Origin: an uncultured Muribaculaceae bacterium | GTDB lineage: Bacteria > Bacteroidota > Bacteroidia > Bacteroidales > Muribaculaceae | DNA length: 64,000 nucleotides | Direction of reading: 5' to 3' | NCBI GenBank assembly: GCA_910577465.1 | Contig: CAJTMM010000002.1 | Coordinates: forward strand, 24,873 to 88,872 | Shown: one piece after another, positions 27,894 to 38,293 of the stretch | How positions within the stretch are numbered: the stretch's first letter is position 1 | How the letters are laid out: each line of letters begins with the position of its first letter | Notes under the pieces: generated by a model | Databases searched by the model: none | Seen by the model: only the letters and a program-made list of their open reading frames with translations | Told to the model about the DNA's origin: nothing | Translations under genes and position numbers: made by a program

Positions 27894-29867
27894 TCACTCG
27901 CGTGCTGCAATGAATGCAGTGCGGGGAGTTACTGTTATGTCACCGCCGTTTATCCGAGAGATTCCGGAAGCATCTATGACGCCATCTCGTGCGATGATAA
28001 GCCATGTCGATTGAGGGAGTTTTGTGTTGTAGTTGTCATCGCTTCCGTTGAATATAATTCTAATCTCTTGCCAACGGTCGCCATTAGCATGGTTGATTAT
28101 ACTGTATGCGATGATGTTAGGTGTGGTGATATGGTCGAACCTGATGTTCCGGGCTATTTCTTCGGCAGAGGTCATTCTAAAAGCAGGATGCTCTTTCCTA
28201 AGACGAATCAATTCCCGGTAATAATGGAATAAATCGATATATCCGTCCTTATGGGTCCAGTCTATGGCGTTGATATTATCTGGAGAATTGTAGCTATTGT
28301 GCACGCCCTTTTTGCTTCGGAATATTTCCTCACCGGCAAGCATGAACGGAGTGCCTTGCGATGTGAATATTATGGTTTGTGCTAATTTTGCCGCTTTCAA
28401 ATGCTCGTCGGTGGTATATTCCGGCATTGAAGCGGTAAGTTTGTCAGTAAGACATAGGTTGTCGTGGCATGACACGTAGTTTATGATTTGCGTAGGGGAC
28501 GATGCGTATGGGAATCTTGATTTATTGCCTTTGGAAAAGTCTACCTGTGGGTGTGCGGTTGACGCAACAATACCAATCTTAGCGGCTTCCTCCAGTCCCG
28601 GTTTGCCGGTAGCGAAACCCCTGTCGGGCGCATAGCTGAAATCCCCCTTTATGGCATCGCGTAAGTCATCGCTGAATACAGCGATGTCCGGCATTTGTGA
28701 CACATTTTCTTTCAAGGCTTGTCTTTGGCGGGGTAGGGTGGATTCTGACGCGGTCCATCCCTCTCCGTATATGAAGCAGCATGGATTTATTTCCTTTAAT
28801 GCCGCAGCCGCCTGGTTCATTGTGTCGATATCGTGTATTGCCATCAGGTCAAAACGGAATCCATCAATGTGGTATTCGGAAGCCCAGTATTTGATGGAGT
28901 TTATTATGAAGTCTCTCATCTGTGCTCGTTCGGAAGCGGTCTCATTGCCACAGGACGATGCGTTGCTGTAGGAGCCATCCTGAAGATGCCGGTAATAGTA
29001 CCCCGGGGCGGTCAATGAAAAATTGGAATTGTCACAGCCGGAGGTGTGATTGTATGCAACGTCCATTATCACGCCTATGCCGGCTTGGTGAAGCGCGTAT
29101 ATCATCTCCTTCATTTCCCTTATGCGTGTTGCCGGCGTTGTGGCGTCGGTGGAATAAGACCCCTCGGGCAGATTAAAATTGACTGGGGCATATCCCCAAT
29201 TGTATTGAGCTTGGTTGGGTGTCGATTCGTCAATGCTATCGAAGTCATACATGGGCATGATATGTACATGGGTTATGCCCAATTCTATTAAATGGTCAAT
29301 TCCGGTAGGATGTCCGGATGGCGTGCGTGTGCCGGTTTCGGTTAGGGCAAGGAACTTTCCTTTGTGGTGCATTCCCGACGACGGATGCATGGAAATATCA
29401 CGAAGATGTAGCTCGTAGATTATTGCATCGGTTAGGGACTTTAGGTTCGGACCTTTGTCCTTATCCCAGCCCTGTGGATTGGTTTCGGAGAGGTCTATTA
29501 TCGCTGCGCGGTGACCATTGACACCTGCGGCTTTAGCCCATATCCCGGGTGATTCGTTTAGCCAATGTCCCTGATGCTTAATTTGAAATGTATAGAATCT
29601 GCCACATAAGTTGCGTGGCACGGTTGCGGTCAGTGTACCACCTATATCGTGCTGCATATCGAGTGTTTCGATAGGCCGGGAATCAAAATCGGTTTCATAG
29701 ATGTTAACCTGCGCTTGTTGGGCTTCCGGTGACCATAATCGGAATGTTGTCACCGTGTCGGTGATTGTGAGCTCTGGGCTGTTGATGAGATTGGAGTGAG
29801 TAGGGGAGATGTCGTATGTTTTTTCGGTATAGGAGGGGTGTTCTAAGTGGTGCATATTAGTTGCCAA
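27894..29867 (-). CDS. pulA: Type I pullulanase / GH13 glycogen-debranching enzyme
   Basis: A 657-residue GH13 enzyme that cuts alpha-1,6 branches of glycogen or limit dextrins. An N-terminal beta domain (about 35-130) precedes the barrel. Catalytic residues are nucleophile Asp340 in Asp-Gly-Phe-Arg-Phe-Asp, acid/base Glu369 in Tyr-Gly-Glu-Gly-Trp, and Asp469 in Ser-Cys-His-Asp-Asn. The pullulanase signature Tyr-Asn-Trp-Gly-Tyr-Ala-Pro lies at 222-228. There is no signal peptide, so it is cytoplasmic and suits turnover of stored glycogen together with the divergent synthase and phosphorylase. Its ATG follows the stop of the small upstream gene by one base, so expression is coupled. Confidence 0.93.
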   Translation of the reverse strand: MATNMHHLEHPSYTEKTYDISPTHSNLINSPELTITDTVTTFRLWSPEAQQAQVNIYETDFDSRPIETLDMQHDIGGTLTATVPRNLCGRFYTFQIKHQGHWLNESPGIWAKAAGVNGHRAAIIDLSETNPQGWDKDKGPNLKSLTDAIIYELHLRDISMHPSSGMHHKGKFLALTETGTRTPSGHPTGIDHLIELGITHVHIMPMYDFDSIDESTPNQAQYNWGYAPVNFNLPEGSYSTDATTPATRIREMKEMIYALHQAGIGVIMDVAYNHTSGCDNSNFSLTAPGYYYRHLQDGSYSNASSCGNETASERAQMRDFIINSIKYWASEYHIDGFRFDLMAIHDIDTMNQAAAALKEINPCCFIYGEGWTASESTLPRQRQALKENVSQMPDIAVFSDDLRDAIKGDFSYAPDRGFATGKPGLEEAAKIGIVASTAHPQVDFSKGNKSRFPYASSPTQIINYVSCHDNLCLTDKLTASMPEYTTDEHLKAAKLAQTIIFTSQGTPFMLAGEEIFRSKKGVHNSYNSPDNINAIDWTHKDGYIDLFHYYRELIRLRKEHPAFRMTSAEEIARNIRFDHITTPNIIAYSIINHANGDRWQEIRIIFNGSDDNYNTKLPQSTWLIIARDGVIDASGISRINGGDITVTPRTAFIAARE

Positions 29868-29868
29868 A

Positions 29869-30180
29869 TCAGCTCAGGGCTATTTTCTTTGACCACTTTT
29901 CGCACTTTATGATATAACATCCTTGTGGCAATTCCACAGTGGCTGTAGCTCCGTTGGACAAAGTGACGCGCTTAATTAGTTGTCCGGTTATAGAATAAAT
30001 GTGAAAATTGTATGTCTGTATACCGTGAGTTTTTAATACTATGGCACCGTGTCGTATGTCTACGGTAGGGGCGTCGGACTGTTCAATGGCATCGGGCATT
30101 ATGGATTGAGCTGCCACTCTAATAGGAGCGGCGCTTAAAATTGCGCATAATGCAAATATGTAGATAGTCCGTCTCGTCAT
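29869..30180 (-). CDS. Small secreted protein with T9SS C-terminal-domain-like tail
   Basis: A 103-residue protein: a signal peptide (about 1-24, ending Val-Ala-Ala-Gln), a linker of some 20 residues, and then about 60 residues that look like the type A sorting domain used by the type IX secretion system. The pattern is Thr-Tyr-Asn-Phe-His-Ile-Tyr-Ser-Ile-Thr-Gly-Gln-Leu-Ile, a middle strand, Val-Glu-Leu-Pro-Gln-Gly-Cys-Tyr-Ile-Ile-Lys-Cys and the end Lys-Lys-Ile-Ala-Leu-Ser. No cargo domain is present. It is the first gene of the pair with pullulanase. The function is unknown; it could be a truncated relic or a real surface mini protein. Confidence 0.75.
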   Translation of the reverse strand: MTRRTIYIFALCAILSAAPIRVAAQSIMPDAIEQSDAPTVDIRHGAIVLKTHGIQTYNFHIYSITGQLIKRVTLSNGATATVELPQGCYIIKCEKWSKKIALS

Positions 30181-30191
30181 GATAATTTATG

Positions 30192-30223
30192 CAAAAATAG
30201 TTGTTGGTATGCAATAATGCAAT
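30192..30223 (-). promoter_or_regulatory. Promoter of the mini protein-pullulanase pair
   Basis: On the minus strand ATTG (30223-30220), 20 bp, TATTTTTG (30199-30192). The -7 box is perfect and the -33 box is off by one base. The start codon is 12 bases away. Confidence 0.6.
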
Positions 30224-30407
30224 ATAAATGCCGTTGTCATTTCCGGTTTTAACGTATTTTAAATCGTTGACATATTCCCGAAGGAATTATTTGCCAGTGG
30301 TGCTTTTTCGTGTACAAGACCGCACACCAAAGGTGAAAACGGTGTTAAGTAGATGAAACACTTTGCAATAATTGCTAAGATAATTATGCTTTTAGCGAAA
30401 AAAATAG

Positions 30408-30415
30408 TAACTTTG
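30408..30415 (+). promoter_or_regulatory. -7 element of the glycogen synthase-phosphorylase operon
   Basis: TAACTTTG matches the consensus; the start codon is 29 bases downstream. The -33 region is not clear. Confidence 0.5.
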
Positions 30416-30443
30416 CGCGCAAATTAAATCTGACAGCGATTTT

Positions 30444-32102
30444 ATGACAGAAAACATAGTGGGCGTAGATTTACTGATTGAAACCTCGTGGGAGGTATGT
30501 AATAAAGTAGGCGGTATCTATACCGTGTTGTCAACCAAGGCTAAAACACTGCATAGGTTATACAAGGATAAATTGATATTTATTGGTCCTGATGTATGGT
30601 CGGAGGATAATCCCTCTCCATATTTTGTGGAGTCAACCTCGGTGTTGAAGGCGTGGAAGGAGAAATCAGAGTTCCCCGAAGGGGTTAGCGTTAGGGTTGG
30701 CCGGTGGAATATACCGGGCAAGCCCATAGCCATATTGGTCAAGTTCGACGGTATGTATGCTGTGAAAGATGATTTCTATGGAAAGATGTGGAATCTGTAT
30801 GGTGTGGATTCGCTCCATGCCTATGGAGACTATGACGAGGCATGTGCATTTTCACACGCGGCAGGTATAGTGATAGAGAGCCTGTATGCTTATTATAAGG
30901 GTAAAGATAAGACTGTCGTGGCTCATTTTGATGAGTGGACCACCGGTATGGGGCTTTTATATGTGAAGTCAGTGTTGCCCAAGGTAGCCACTATATTTAC
31001 AACGCATGCCACCAGTATAGGTCGTAGTATATGCGGTAATGGTAAGCCGTTGTATGATTATATGAAAGGTTACGATGGTGACCAGATGGCCGGCGAATTG
31101 AACATGCAATCCAAACATTCATTGGAGAAAGCAGCTGCGCATCAGGCGGATTGTTTTACAACAGTAAGCGATATCACAGCCGTGGAATGCGAACAATTGT
31201 TGGCAAAGAAACCGGATGTGGTTACCCCCAACGGTTTTGAATCGAATTTCGTTCCATCCAAAAGCAAATTCCAATCTGTGCGAAAGAATGCGCGTAAGTG
31301 CATGTTGCAGGTTGCATCGTCGTTGACCGGAAACAATTACGATGACGATACTTTCATCGTGGCTACATCCGGCCGTTGTGAATATCGCAACAAAGGTCTT
31401 GATGTGTTCCTGGATTCAATGTGCCGTTTGTTGCAGTTGTCACCATGTAAGAAAGTGCTTGCATTTGTTATGGTACCTGCATGGTGTGATACCGCACGTG
31501 CTGACTTGCAAGAGTCCTTAAAGAATAATGCGACTGTGCGATTGGCTGATCCAGTGATAACGCATAAGATACATAATCCGGATAGTGATGCCGTGTACGG
31601 ACGTATACATTCCATCGGATTTGATAACGGCTCTGACAGTAATGTCAGTGTAATATATGTGCCGTGTTATCTTAATGGAAATGACGGTATTTTCAATAAA
31701 GATTACTATGATTTACTTATAGGCATGGATGCGACAGTGTTTCCATCCTATTATGAACCATGGGGCTATACCCCTCTCGAGAGTGTCGCCTTTGGAGTGC
31801 CGACTATAACCACATCTCTTTCAGGCTTCGGTCAATGGATACTTAATTCATTTGAAAGCAATTTCGAGTCTTGTGGAGTTACCGTAATCGGTCGTAGCGA
31901 TGGAAACTATTGTGATGTAGTGGAGAATATAGCCCGCTCTATCCGATTCCTTGTTTGCTGCGATAAAGAGGTATCGGGCGAAATATCATGTAGCGCGATG
32001 GCTACGGCATCATGTGCTTCATGGGATAACTTTGTGAAATATTATGAAGATTCATTCAGAATAGCAATCTTGAATGAAGAGAAAAGAAATAACAATAACT
32101 AA
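30444..32102 (+). CDS. Glycogen synthase, GT3 type
   Basis: A 552-residue cytoplasmic glycosyltransferase related to the eukaryote-style glycogen synthases. Seen are [12 protein letters not shown] at about 15-26 (nucleotide-sugar contact), Thr-Thr-His-Ala-Thr-Ser-Ile-Gly-Arg, and the E-x7-E motif in [11 protein letters not shown] near 433-443. GT3 enzymes use UDP-glucose, unlike the ADP-glucose-dependent bacterial GlgA. It starts an operon with the phosphorylase 29 bases downstream, so synthesis and degradation of glycogen share a transcript. Confidence 0.9.
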   Translation: MTENIVGVDLLIETSWEVCNKVGGIYTVLSTKAKTLHRLYKDKLIFIGPDVWSEDNPSPYFVESTSVLKAWKEKSEFPEGVSVRVGRWNIPGKPIAILVKFDGMYAVKDDFYGKMWNLYGVDSLHAYGDYDEACAFSHAAGIVIESLYAYYKGKDKTVVAHFDEWTTGMGLLYVKSVLPKVATIFTTHATSIGRSICGNGKPLYDYMKGYDGDQMAGELNMQSKHSLEKAAAHQADCFTTVSDITAVECEQLLAKKPDVVTPNGFESNFVPSKSKFQSVRKNARKCMLQVASSLTGNNYDDDTFIVATSGRCEYRNKGLDVFLDSMCRLLQLSPCKKVLAFVMVPAWCDTARADLQESLKNNATVRLADPVITHKIHNPDSDAVYGRIHSIGFDNGSDSNVSVIYVPCYLNGNDGIFNKDYYDLLIGMDATVFPSYYEPWGYTPLESVAFGVPTITTSLSGFGQWILNSFESNFESCGVTVIGRSDGNYCDVVENIARSIRFLVCCDKEVSGEISCSAMATASCASWDNFVKYYEDSFRIAILNEEKRNNNN

Positions 32103-32131
32103 TTAGCAATAAACAAACAACTAAACAAAAT

Positions 32132-34687
32132 ATGAAAATTAAAGTTAGCCAAACAAATTCACCCATATGGCATGATGCCACAGTGGTGGCTGAACTGCCT
32201 TTGCGTCTTAAACCTCTTGATATAATATCGAAGAACCTGTGGTGGGTATGGAATAGCGAGGCAAAATCATTGTTCCGTGATATCAATCCCGACTTGTGGC
32301 GTTCTACCGGTGAAAATCCCGTAATGGTGCTTCAGCGCATCAGCTCCGAGCGTCTGTCGGAGATTATGAACGATGCTGAGATGATGGCACGTATAGATAA
32401 TGTATATGCTTCTTTCAAAGAATACATGAGCAAACCCATGCGCAAAGATGTACCTTCGGTATCATATTTTTCCATGGAATATGGCTTGTGCAATTGCCTT
32501 AAGATTTATTCCGGTGGTCTTGGTGTACTCGCCGGTGATTATATAAAGGAAGCTTCCGACAGTTGTGTCGACATGACAGCCGTCGGTTTCCTATATCGTT
32601 ATGGATACTTTACCCAGACCTTATCTGTAGACGGACAGCAGATTGCAAATTACGAACCTCAGAATTTCAATCAGTTGCCTATCGAACAAGTAATGGATGG
32701 TGAAGGTCATCCTATGATTCTTGAGGTTCCTTACCACGACCGTATTATCTACTCGCATATATGGCGTGTGAATGTCGGTAGAATGAAGTTGTATCTTCTT
32801 GATACTGATTTTGACATGAACAGCGAGTTTGACCGTTCGATAACACATAAACTTTATGGTGGCGATTGGGAAAACCGCATCAAGCAAGAATATCTGCTCG
32901 GTATAGGTGGCGTGTTGATGCTTAAGAAACTGGGCGTTAATTCTACTATATATCACTGTAATGAAGGTCATGCAGCGCTGCTCAACCTCCAGCGTCTGGT
33001 GGACTACGTTCAGGAAAAGCACCTTAATTTCGACCAAGCCCTCGAGCTGGTACGCGCTTCATCGCTATATACCGTACACACACCGGTGCCTGCTGGTCAT
33101 GACTATTTTGATGAATCATTGTTCGGCAAGTACATGCACCACTACGCTGAGAAACTCGGCATATCCTGGAATGACCTTATGAATATGGGTCGTGAGAATC
33201 CGGATACCAACGAACGTTTCTCTATGAGTGTATTTGCATTGAATACCTGTCAGGAGGCTAATGGTGTGAGCTGGCTTCACGGTGAAGTGTCTAAAAAGAT
33301 GTTTGCCGGAATCTGGAAGGGTTACTCCTGGGAGGAAAGCCACGTAGGTTATGTTACCAATGGTGTTCACATGCCTACATGGGCTGCATCGGAATGGAAA
33401 GCATTCTATGAGGAGAATCTCGGCAAGCAGGTGTTTGAGAACCAAAGCGATCCGAAAGCTTGGGATGGTATTTTCAATGTGAGCGACGAAGCTATTTGGA
33501 ACATGCGTATGCTCATGAAGAATAAGTTCATCAATTTCGTTAAACGTGACTTTAAGGCTAAGTGGCTTGCTAATCAAGGCGATCCCTCTGCTGTGATGAA
33601 GATTGTTGAGAAGATTAACCCGAATGCCCTTATCATAGGTTTCGCCCGTCGATTTGCCACATACAAGCGTGCTCATCTATTGTTTACCGACCTTGACCGT
33701 TTGGCAAAGATTGTTAATAATGAGCAGTTCCCTGTACAGTTTGTATTCTCAGGCAAGGCTCATCCTGCAGACGGAGCCGGACAGGGATTGATCAAGCGCA
33801 TTATGGAAATCTCACGTATGCCGCAGTTCCTTGGCAAGATTATATTCTTGGAAGACTATAATATGGTTGTTGCCAAGCGTCTCGTGACCGGTGTTGATAT
33901 CTGGTTGAACACTCCGACCCGTCCGTTGGAGGCATCCGGCACATCAGGTGAAAAGGCGGAAATGAACGGTGTCCTCAACTTCTCTGTGCTTGACGGATGG
34001 TGGTACGAAGGTTATCGTTTCGACGAAAAGGCGGGTTGGGCTCTTACCGACAAGCGTACATTCACCGATCAGTCGCAGCAGGATAAACTCGATGCGGCAA
34101 CGATATACTCGATGCTTGAAAATGAGATAATTCCGCTGTATTTTGCTAAGAACTCTAAAGGATACTCTCCCGAGTGGGTTCAATATATCAAGGGCTCTAT
34201 AGGTCATATCGCACCTCACTTCACAATGAAGCGTATGATTGATGATTATATCACACGTTTCTACCGTCCTGAAGAAAAACGATTCGATGCGCTTGCTGCC
34301 AATCAGTATGCCTTGGCTAAGGAAATAGTTGATTGGAAAAACAAGGTAGTTGACGCTTGGGATGGTATAAAAGTTCTTGATTTCAAGACTGACGGTCCTG
34401 CTCAGTCGGCATCCGGAAATACTTATGGTGTGGAATTCAAGATAGACACCAATGGTCTTGGTCGCGAACTTGGTTTGGAATATGTTGCTTACCGTGTGGA
34501 AGACGGCACCGAAAAACTTTACGAGGTTAAGCCGTTCAAGGTAATCAAGGAAGATAATGGCATACTTACATACGAATTGCGCGAAAAAATTCAAGATGCA
34601 GGTGTGTACCGTTATGGCTTCAGATTGTATCCAATCAATCCTAACTTGCCCCATCGTCAGGATTTCGCTTATGTCCGCTGGATATAA
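32132..34687 (+). CDS. glgP: Alpha-glucan phosphorylase, GT35
   Basis: An 851-residue phosphorylase that releases glucose-1-phosphate from glycogen or maltodextrin. An N-terminal DUF3417-type region (about 20-110) is followed by Tyr-Phe-Ser-Met-Glu-Tyr-Gly and a Gly-Gly-Leu-Gly-Val-Leu-Ala-Gly-Asp segment. The pyridoxal-phosphate lysine is Lys608 in Gly-Glu-Lys-Ala-Glu-Met-Asn-Gly, within the conserved Glu-Ala-Ser-Gly-Thr-Ser stretch. The C-terminal 90 residues form an extra beta domain (about 755-851). It is cytoplasmic and followed by a strong terminator. Confidence 0.93.
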   Translation: MKIKVSQTNSPIWHDATVVAELPLRLKPLDIISKNLWWVWNSEAKSLFRDINPDLWRSTGENPVMVLQRISSERLSEIMNDAEMMARIDNVYASFKEYMSKPMRKDVPSVSYFSMEYGLCNCLKIYSGGLGVLAGDYIKEASDSCVDMTAVGFLYRYGYFTQTLSVDGQQIANYEPQNFNQLPIEQVMDGEGHPMILEVPYHDRIIYSHIWRVNVGRMKLYLLDTDFDMNSEFDRSITHKLYGGDWENRIKQEYLLGIGGVLMLKKLGVNSTIYHCNEGHAALLNLQRLVDYVQEKHLNFDQALELVRASSLYTVHTPVPAGHDYFDESLFGKYMHHYAEKLGISWNDLMNMGRENPDTNERFSMSVFALNTCQEANGVSWLHGEVSKKMFAGIWKGYSWEESHVGYVTNGVHMPTWAASEWKAFYEENLGKQVFENQSDPKAWDGIFNVSDEAIWNMRMLMKNKFINFVKRDFKAKWLANQGDPSAVMKIVEKINPNALIIGFARRFATYKRAHLLFTDLDRLAKIVNNEQFPVQFVFSGKAHPADGAGQGLIKRIMEISRMPQFLGKIIFLEDYNMVVAKRLVTGVDIWLNTPTRPLEASGTSGEKAEMNGVLNFSVLDGWWYEGYRFDEKAGWALTDKRTFTDQSQQDKLDAATIYSMLENEIIPLYFAKNSKGYSPEWVQYIKGSIGHIAPHFTMKRMIDDYITRFYRPEEKRFDALAANQYALAKEIVDWKNKVVDAWDGIKVLDFKTDGPAQSASGNTYGVEFKIDTNGLGRELGLEYVAYRVEDGTEKLYEVKPFKVIKEDNGILTYELREKIQDAGVYRYGFRLYPINPNLPHRQDFAYVRWI

Positions 34688-34710
34688 TATGATGATACAA
34701 TAATGTAAAA

Positions 34711-34741
34711 AGTCCCGGAGCAAATTGACCGGGACTTTTTT
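34711..34741 (+). terminator. Terminator after the phosphorylase gene
   Basis: A perfect 8-bp stem (34711-34718 with 34729-34736, AGTCCCGG and its complement) with a 10-base loop, followed directly by a run of seven or more T. Confidence 0.92.
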
Positions 34742-34760
34742 TATTTATAATAGGAATGTA

Positions 34761-34792
34761 GTTGATGCAGTTCGGGATTTTATGTAACTTTG
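34761..34792 (+). promoter_or_regulatory. Promoter of pyrK-pyrD
   Basis: GTTG (34761-34764), 20 bp, TAACTTTG (34785-34792). The -7 box is perfect and the -33 box is off by one base. It is 34 bases before the ATG at 34827. Confidence 0.65.
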
Positions 34793-34826
34793 CAATGTTC
34801 AACTCCATAAACATATCTTCTTGCTC

Positions 34827-35600
34827 ATGAAAAAAGTAATAATGGATTTTTCGGTAGTGGAGAATATTGCGCTACACACTAACTATTCATTGCTGAAACT
34901 GACTCCGGTGTCCGGTATTGATATTCCCCGGATGCTCCCCGGACAGTTTGTGCAGATTGACGTGGACAATTCAAAAACCACATTTCTGCGTCGTCCCATA
35001 TCTATTAACAATGTGGATTACAATAAAAATGAGCTTTGGATTCTTGTACGCCGTGCCGGTGCCGGTACTGATGCGCTCATGCGTAAGACCGTAGGGGAGC
35101 GGATTAATCTGCTATTACCATTGGGCAATGGATTCAGTCTGGATGCTGCGGCATCGGATAAGGTATTGCTTATTGGTGGCGGTGTTGGGGTTGCACCATT
35201 GCTCTATTTGGGTAAGGAACTGAAACGTAGAGGTGTGACCCCGAATTTCCTTCTTGGAGCACGGTCTGAGAATGATATTTTGGAATTGGATGACTTCAAG
35301 GCAGTCGGTGAAGTGTTCATATCTACCGATGATGGCAGCGCCGGCGAGCATGGTGTGGTGACATGCCATAGCGTGCTCTCACAAAAGTGGGATAAGATAT
35401 ACTGCTGTGGTCCCGCACCAATGATGAAGGCTGTAGCCAAAGTCTGTCGTGAAATCAATGCCCAATGCGAGGTGTCACTTGAAAATATGATGGCATGTGG
35501 ACTCGGAGCCTGTTTGTGTTGTGTAGAAAAAACTGTTAAGGGCAATGTGTGCGTGTGCACCGAAGGCCCGGTATTTAATATCGAAGAATTGACATGGTGA
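34827..35600 (+). CDS. pyrK: Dihydroorotate dehydrogenase B electron transfer subunit
   Basis: A 257-residue flavo-iron-sulfur protein that passes electrons from dihydroorotate oxidation to NAD+ in pyrimidine synthesis. I chose the ATG at 34827 over a TTG two codons earlier. The FAD-binding part has Arg-Arg-Pro-Ile-Ser-Ile near 56-61, the NAD-binding part has [11 protein letters not shown] near 114-124, and the 2Fe-2S ligands lie in a cysteine cluster (Cys224, Cys229, Cys231, Cys232, Cys242, Cys244). It overlaps the start of pyrD by 7 bases, as expected for subunits of one complex. Confidence 0.94.
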   Translation: MKKVIMDFSVVENIALHTNYSLLKLTPVSGIDIPRMLPGQFVQIDVDNSKTTFLRRPISINNVDYNKNELWILVRRAGAGTDALMRKTVGERINLLLPLGNGFSLDAAASDKVLLIGGGVGVAPLLYLGKELKRRGVTPNFLLGARSENDILELDDFKAVGEVFISTDDGSAGEHGVVTCHSVLSQKWDKIYCCGPAPMMKAVAKVCREINAQCEVSLENMMACGLGACLCCVEKTVKGNVCVCTEGPVFNIEELTW

Positions 35601-36505
35601 ATCTAAGCGTTAATATCGGTGGTGTGGAATTGAAGAATCCGGTACTCACCGCCTCCGGTACTTTTGGATATGGAATAGAGTTCTCAGATTTTATAGACTT
35701 GAACCGTCTCGGCGGTTATATAGTAAAAGGAACTACCTTGGAACACCGTGAAGGTAATCCGTATCCCCGCATGGTAGAGACGCCGTCGGGTATGCTTAAT
35801 GCAGTGGGATTGCAAAACAAGGGTGTCGATTACTTCATAGAGAATATTTATCCCGGGATAAAGGGTATCGATTCTGAATTGATAGTTAATGTGTCGGGCG
35901 CTAAGGTCGACGACTATGTTGCCGTATGTGAAAAATTGGCAATGCAGACTGATATACGAACCATAGAGGTGAATATTTCGTGCCCGAATGTGAAACAGGG
36001 TGGTATGGCGTTCGGTACGACCGCTGCCGGAGCTGCTCAGGTAACGAAGGCTGTGCGCGCGGCATTTCCGGGAACGGTTATTGTAAAGTTGTCGCCAAAC
36101 GTTACAGATATAACAGAGATTGCAAAGGCTGTTGAAGGTGAGGGTGCGGATGCTGTGTCACTTATAAATACATTGATGGGCATGGCTATAGATGTGGAAC
36201 GTCGCAAACCATGCTTGTCAACAATAACAGGTGGGCTTTCAGGTCCTGCCGTACGACCGGTGGCTGTACGTATGGTATGGCAAACGGCAAAAGCCGTGAA
36301 TATTCCTGTCGTTGGATTGGGTGGTATCATGAATGGGCGCGACGCATTGGAATTCATTCTTGCGGGCGCAACAGCAGTAGAGGTGGGAACAGCTAATTTT
36401 GTGGATCCTTCGGTAACAATGAAAATAATTGATTATATCGAAGAGTACTGTGACCGTCACCGTATAAATGATATACGGGAGTTGATAGGTGCTATAAACT
36501 CTTAG
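35594..36505 (+). CDS. pyrD: Dihydroorotate dehydrogenase, class 1B catalytic subunit
   Basis: A 303-residue FMN barrel that oxidises dihydroorotate to orotate, the fourth step of pyrimidine synthesis, with electrons leaving through PyrK. The catalytic cysteine is Cys130 in Val-Asn-Ile-Ser-Cys-Pro-Asn-Val-Lys, the class 1 signature. Other marks are Leu-Thr-Ala-Ser-Gly-Thr-Phe-Gly-Tyr at 18-26, Gly-Leu-Gln-Asn-Lys-Gly near 72-77 and Val-Gly-Leu-Gly-Gly-Ile near the phosphate site. Its last bases overlap the convergent LuxR-type gene by 4. Confidence 0.95.
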   Translation: MVNLSVNIGGVELKNPVLTASGTFGYGIEFSDFIDLNRLGGYIVKGTTLEHREGNPYPRMVETPSGMLNAVGLQNKGVDYFIENIYPGIKGIDSELIVNVSGAKVDDYVAVCEKLAMQTDIRTIEVNISCPNVKQGGMAFGTTAAGAAQVTKAVRAAFPGTVIVKLSPNVTDITEIAKAVEGEGADAVSLINTLMGMAIDVERRKPCLSTITGGLSGPAVRPVAVRMVWQTAKAVNIPVVGLGGIMNGRDALEFILAGATAVEVGTANFVDPSVTMKIIDYIEEYCDRHRINDIRELIGAINS

Positions 36506-37098
36506 GATATTGTATCCTTGATTTCGTCGATGGACACAAGTTTGCTGACTATGGCATAGATAGTCAAGCCGGCAGGCGAGTGTATCTGCAGTTTTGACGC
36601 AATGTTTCGCCTGTGCGTCATTACTGTATTGACCGATACATTTATCTCTGATGCAATTTCTTTATTGGATAATCCTTTTACAATGCCTTTTATTACCTCT
36701 TTCTCACGTGGGGTAAGGTCGCTCTGTTGTGCCAAATCGTCTCCGTATGTACATCCTTGCCGTATTATTTCGGTAATTGTTTGAGCGTTGTCATTGATTC
36801 CGATTATGGCGTTGAACAGGTTGGCTGCATTAGCCGGAAGTGCGCAGGAGGAGTAGCCTATCAAATAGGTGTAATCGGGGCATATCGTTCTGATTTCATC
36901 AATGCCTTGAGTGCCGAATGCCAAGATGTCAAGTATTATTGCTTTGGGCTGTATGCGTTCGATGTTGAGTTGCAAATCTTGCGGGCGCACCGGTAGTGTA
37001 TGGATATTAACATCCTTAATTCCGGAGATAATCGTTGCCAGTCCTGCAGTGATTATCTCCGAATCGGATGCTATAAGTGCGGTAATGGGCTTCATCAT
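36502..37098 (-). CDS. LuxR-family response regulator with atypical receiver domain
   Basis: A 198-residue protein. The receiver-like half (about 5-120) keeps one acidic pocket residue (Asp12) and a phospho-acceptor candidate Asp57 in Ile-Leu-Asp-Ile, but the usual paired acids are reduced to one and the conserved lysine after strand 5 is not evident. The C-terminal half is a clear LuxR helix-turn-helix: Leu-Thr-Pro-Arg-Glu-Lys-Glu-Val near 132-139, [15 protein letters not shown]. No sensor kinase is nearby. It is the last gene of the DUF5606-hemerythrin operon, 4 bases after the hemerythrin gene, suggesting a stress-linked regulator. Confidence 0.87.
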   Translation of the reverse strand: MMKPITALIASDSEIITAGLATIISGIKDVNIHTLPVRPQDLQLNIERIQPKAIILDILAFGTQGIDEIRTICPDYTYLIGYSSCALPANAANLFNAIIGINDNAQTITEIIRQGCTYGDDLAQQSDLTPREKEVIKGIVKGLSNKEIASEINVSVNTVMTHRRNIASKLQIHSPAGLTIYAIVSKLVSIDEIKDTIS

Positions 37099-37102
37099 TA
37101 CT

Positions 37103-37795
37103 TCATTTTTTGCCGGCTTGCTCCAGTGCTGAGATCATGGGAATGAGAATGTGGTTCTCAATAGCATGGTGGGTGTTCAAGTCCTCCTCGCAATTGAATA
37201 TGTCAACTAATGCATCATACATCTTATTTGGCATTGATGTGGTGTAATATCGGAGAATTATGTTTTTCAAATCGGAAAGTTTTTCTCCAATTTCATCGTG
37301 ATGCTTCCTGAATATGTCGATGTTGTAGGAGCTATCTGTGTTTGAAACCAGATTGCGGATATAGGGCCACACATTCAATTCCTCGTAATCGAAGTGTGCT
37401 TTTACCTGCGATACGTATGAATCAAAAAAGCTGATTATTGCCGGGTTTATGTCTGAATGGGTCTGGTCTAAGGCGCTGACAAGGTTGGCTCTGATGTGGG
37501 GGAATTTGTAACCTAAGAAATAGTCGTGTGAGTTATGTAGAAAATCTACTATTCCAATTGCCGATTTGATTGAGCATTTCTCCTCGGCGGGAATCACCCC
37601 CGTTAGAATAAAGTTGATAATCAGCAGAAAAATATCGGTATCAATGTCGTTTTCAAGACACACTTCACTGATGTTCTTGTTGCCGAAGCCGAGTGGTATG
37701 GAGAAGCGGCTTAGTATAGGGAGGATGTTGAAATCTTCCTTGATTAAATCGACCAATAGGTCGTTGGCTGTAACCGGTGTGGAAAGTCGCTTCAT
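37103..37795 (-). CDS. Hemerythrin-domain protein, RIC/YtfE-like
   Basis: A 230-residue cytoplasmic protein. A longer frame to 37849 overlaps the upstream gene, so the ATG at 37795 (Met-Lys-Arg-Leu-Ser-Thr-Pro) is preferred. The N-terminal 65 residues resemble the small ScdA/DUF542 domain of iron-sulfur repair proteins, with Ile-Pro-Leu-Gly-Phe-Gly instead of the usual paired-cysteine centre. The rest is a hemerythrin-like four-helix bundle with iron-ligand candidates in Asn-Ser-His-Asp-Tyr, His-Phe-Asp-Tyr-Glu-Glu, Lys-His-His-Asp-Glu and Thr-His-His-Ala-Ile-Glu-Asn-His. Such proteins handle di-iron chemistry under nitric oxide or oxygen stress. It is sandwiched between DUF5606 and LuxR genes. 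Confidence 0.83.
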   Translation of the reverse strand: MKRLSTPVTANDLLVDLIKEDFNILPILSRFSIPLGFGNKNISEVCLENDIDTDIFLLIINFILTGVIPAEEKCSIKSAIGIVDFLHNSHDYFLGYKFPHIRANLVSALDQTHSDINPAIISFFDSYVSQVKAHFDYEELNVWPYIRNLVSNTDSSYNIDIFRKHHDEIGEKLSDLKNIILRYYTTSMPNKMYDALVDIFNCEEDLNTHHAIENHILIPMISALEQAGKK

Positions 37796-37808
37796 GTGGT
37801 GCCGTGCA

Positions 37809-38261
37809 TTATTTTGTAACTTCAGCTTCATCGGCCTTTTCAGCTTCATCGGCAGCTTGGTCTTCAGCGATTTCCTTGTCTTTGAACTCGGTGATGCCTA
37901 CTGCAATGAGCTGGTTGTACCATGCAAATACTTTGCGGATATCATTGGTGTACACTCTTTCATCGTCGAATTCAGGTAAGATTTCTGCGAAGTAAGCACG
38001 CACTTCGCTATCTGACATTTTCTTGACATCCACAGCGTTGCCATTGTTCTTTTCTTTAATCACCTCAAAAACATCTGATAAAGGAACATCGCCCTCATTA
38101 GTGTATATTGCAATGTCGCCAAGTGACACTACCTTGTCGTGTGCGTAGGCGGGAGTACGTTTACCATCTTTAAGTGATTCGACTATAAGCATATTCTTGC
38201 CTTGGTTGACCAATTTGAAAAGTCCGGGGCGACCGGCTATTGAAAGAATTGTCTTAATCAT
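37809..38261 (-). CDS. DUF5606 domain protein
   Basis: A 150-residue soluble protein. The frame extends to 38279, but Met-Ile-Lys-Thr-Ile-Leu-Ser-Ile-Ala-Gly-Arg-Pro-Gly-Leu from 38261 matches the family start. A beta-rich N-terminal half (Val-Asn-Gln-Gly-Lys-Asn-Met-Leu-Ile-Val-Glu-Ser-Leu) leads to helices around 85-125 and a charged Ala/Glu/Asp/Lys tail of about 25 residues. The function is unknown. It leads an operon with the hemerythrin gene (13 bases downstream) and the LuxR-type gene. Confidence 0.85.
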   Translation of the reverse strand: MIKTILSIAGRPGLFKLVNQGKNMLIVESLKDGKRTPAYAHDKVVSLGDIAIYTNEGDVPLSDVFEVIKEKNNGNAVDVKKMSDSEVRAYFAEILPEFDDERVYTNDIRKVFAWYNQLIAVGITEFKDKEIAEDQAADEAEKADEAEVTK

Positions 38262-38293
38262 AAATATAAAATTTGGCATTAAAATTTACAGTA

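Noticed and set aside
33944..34723. Minus-strand frame of 259 codons over the phosphorylase gene
   Set aside because: Antisense shadow of a conserved gene, running through the terminator region, with no family features.
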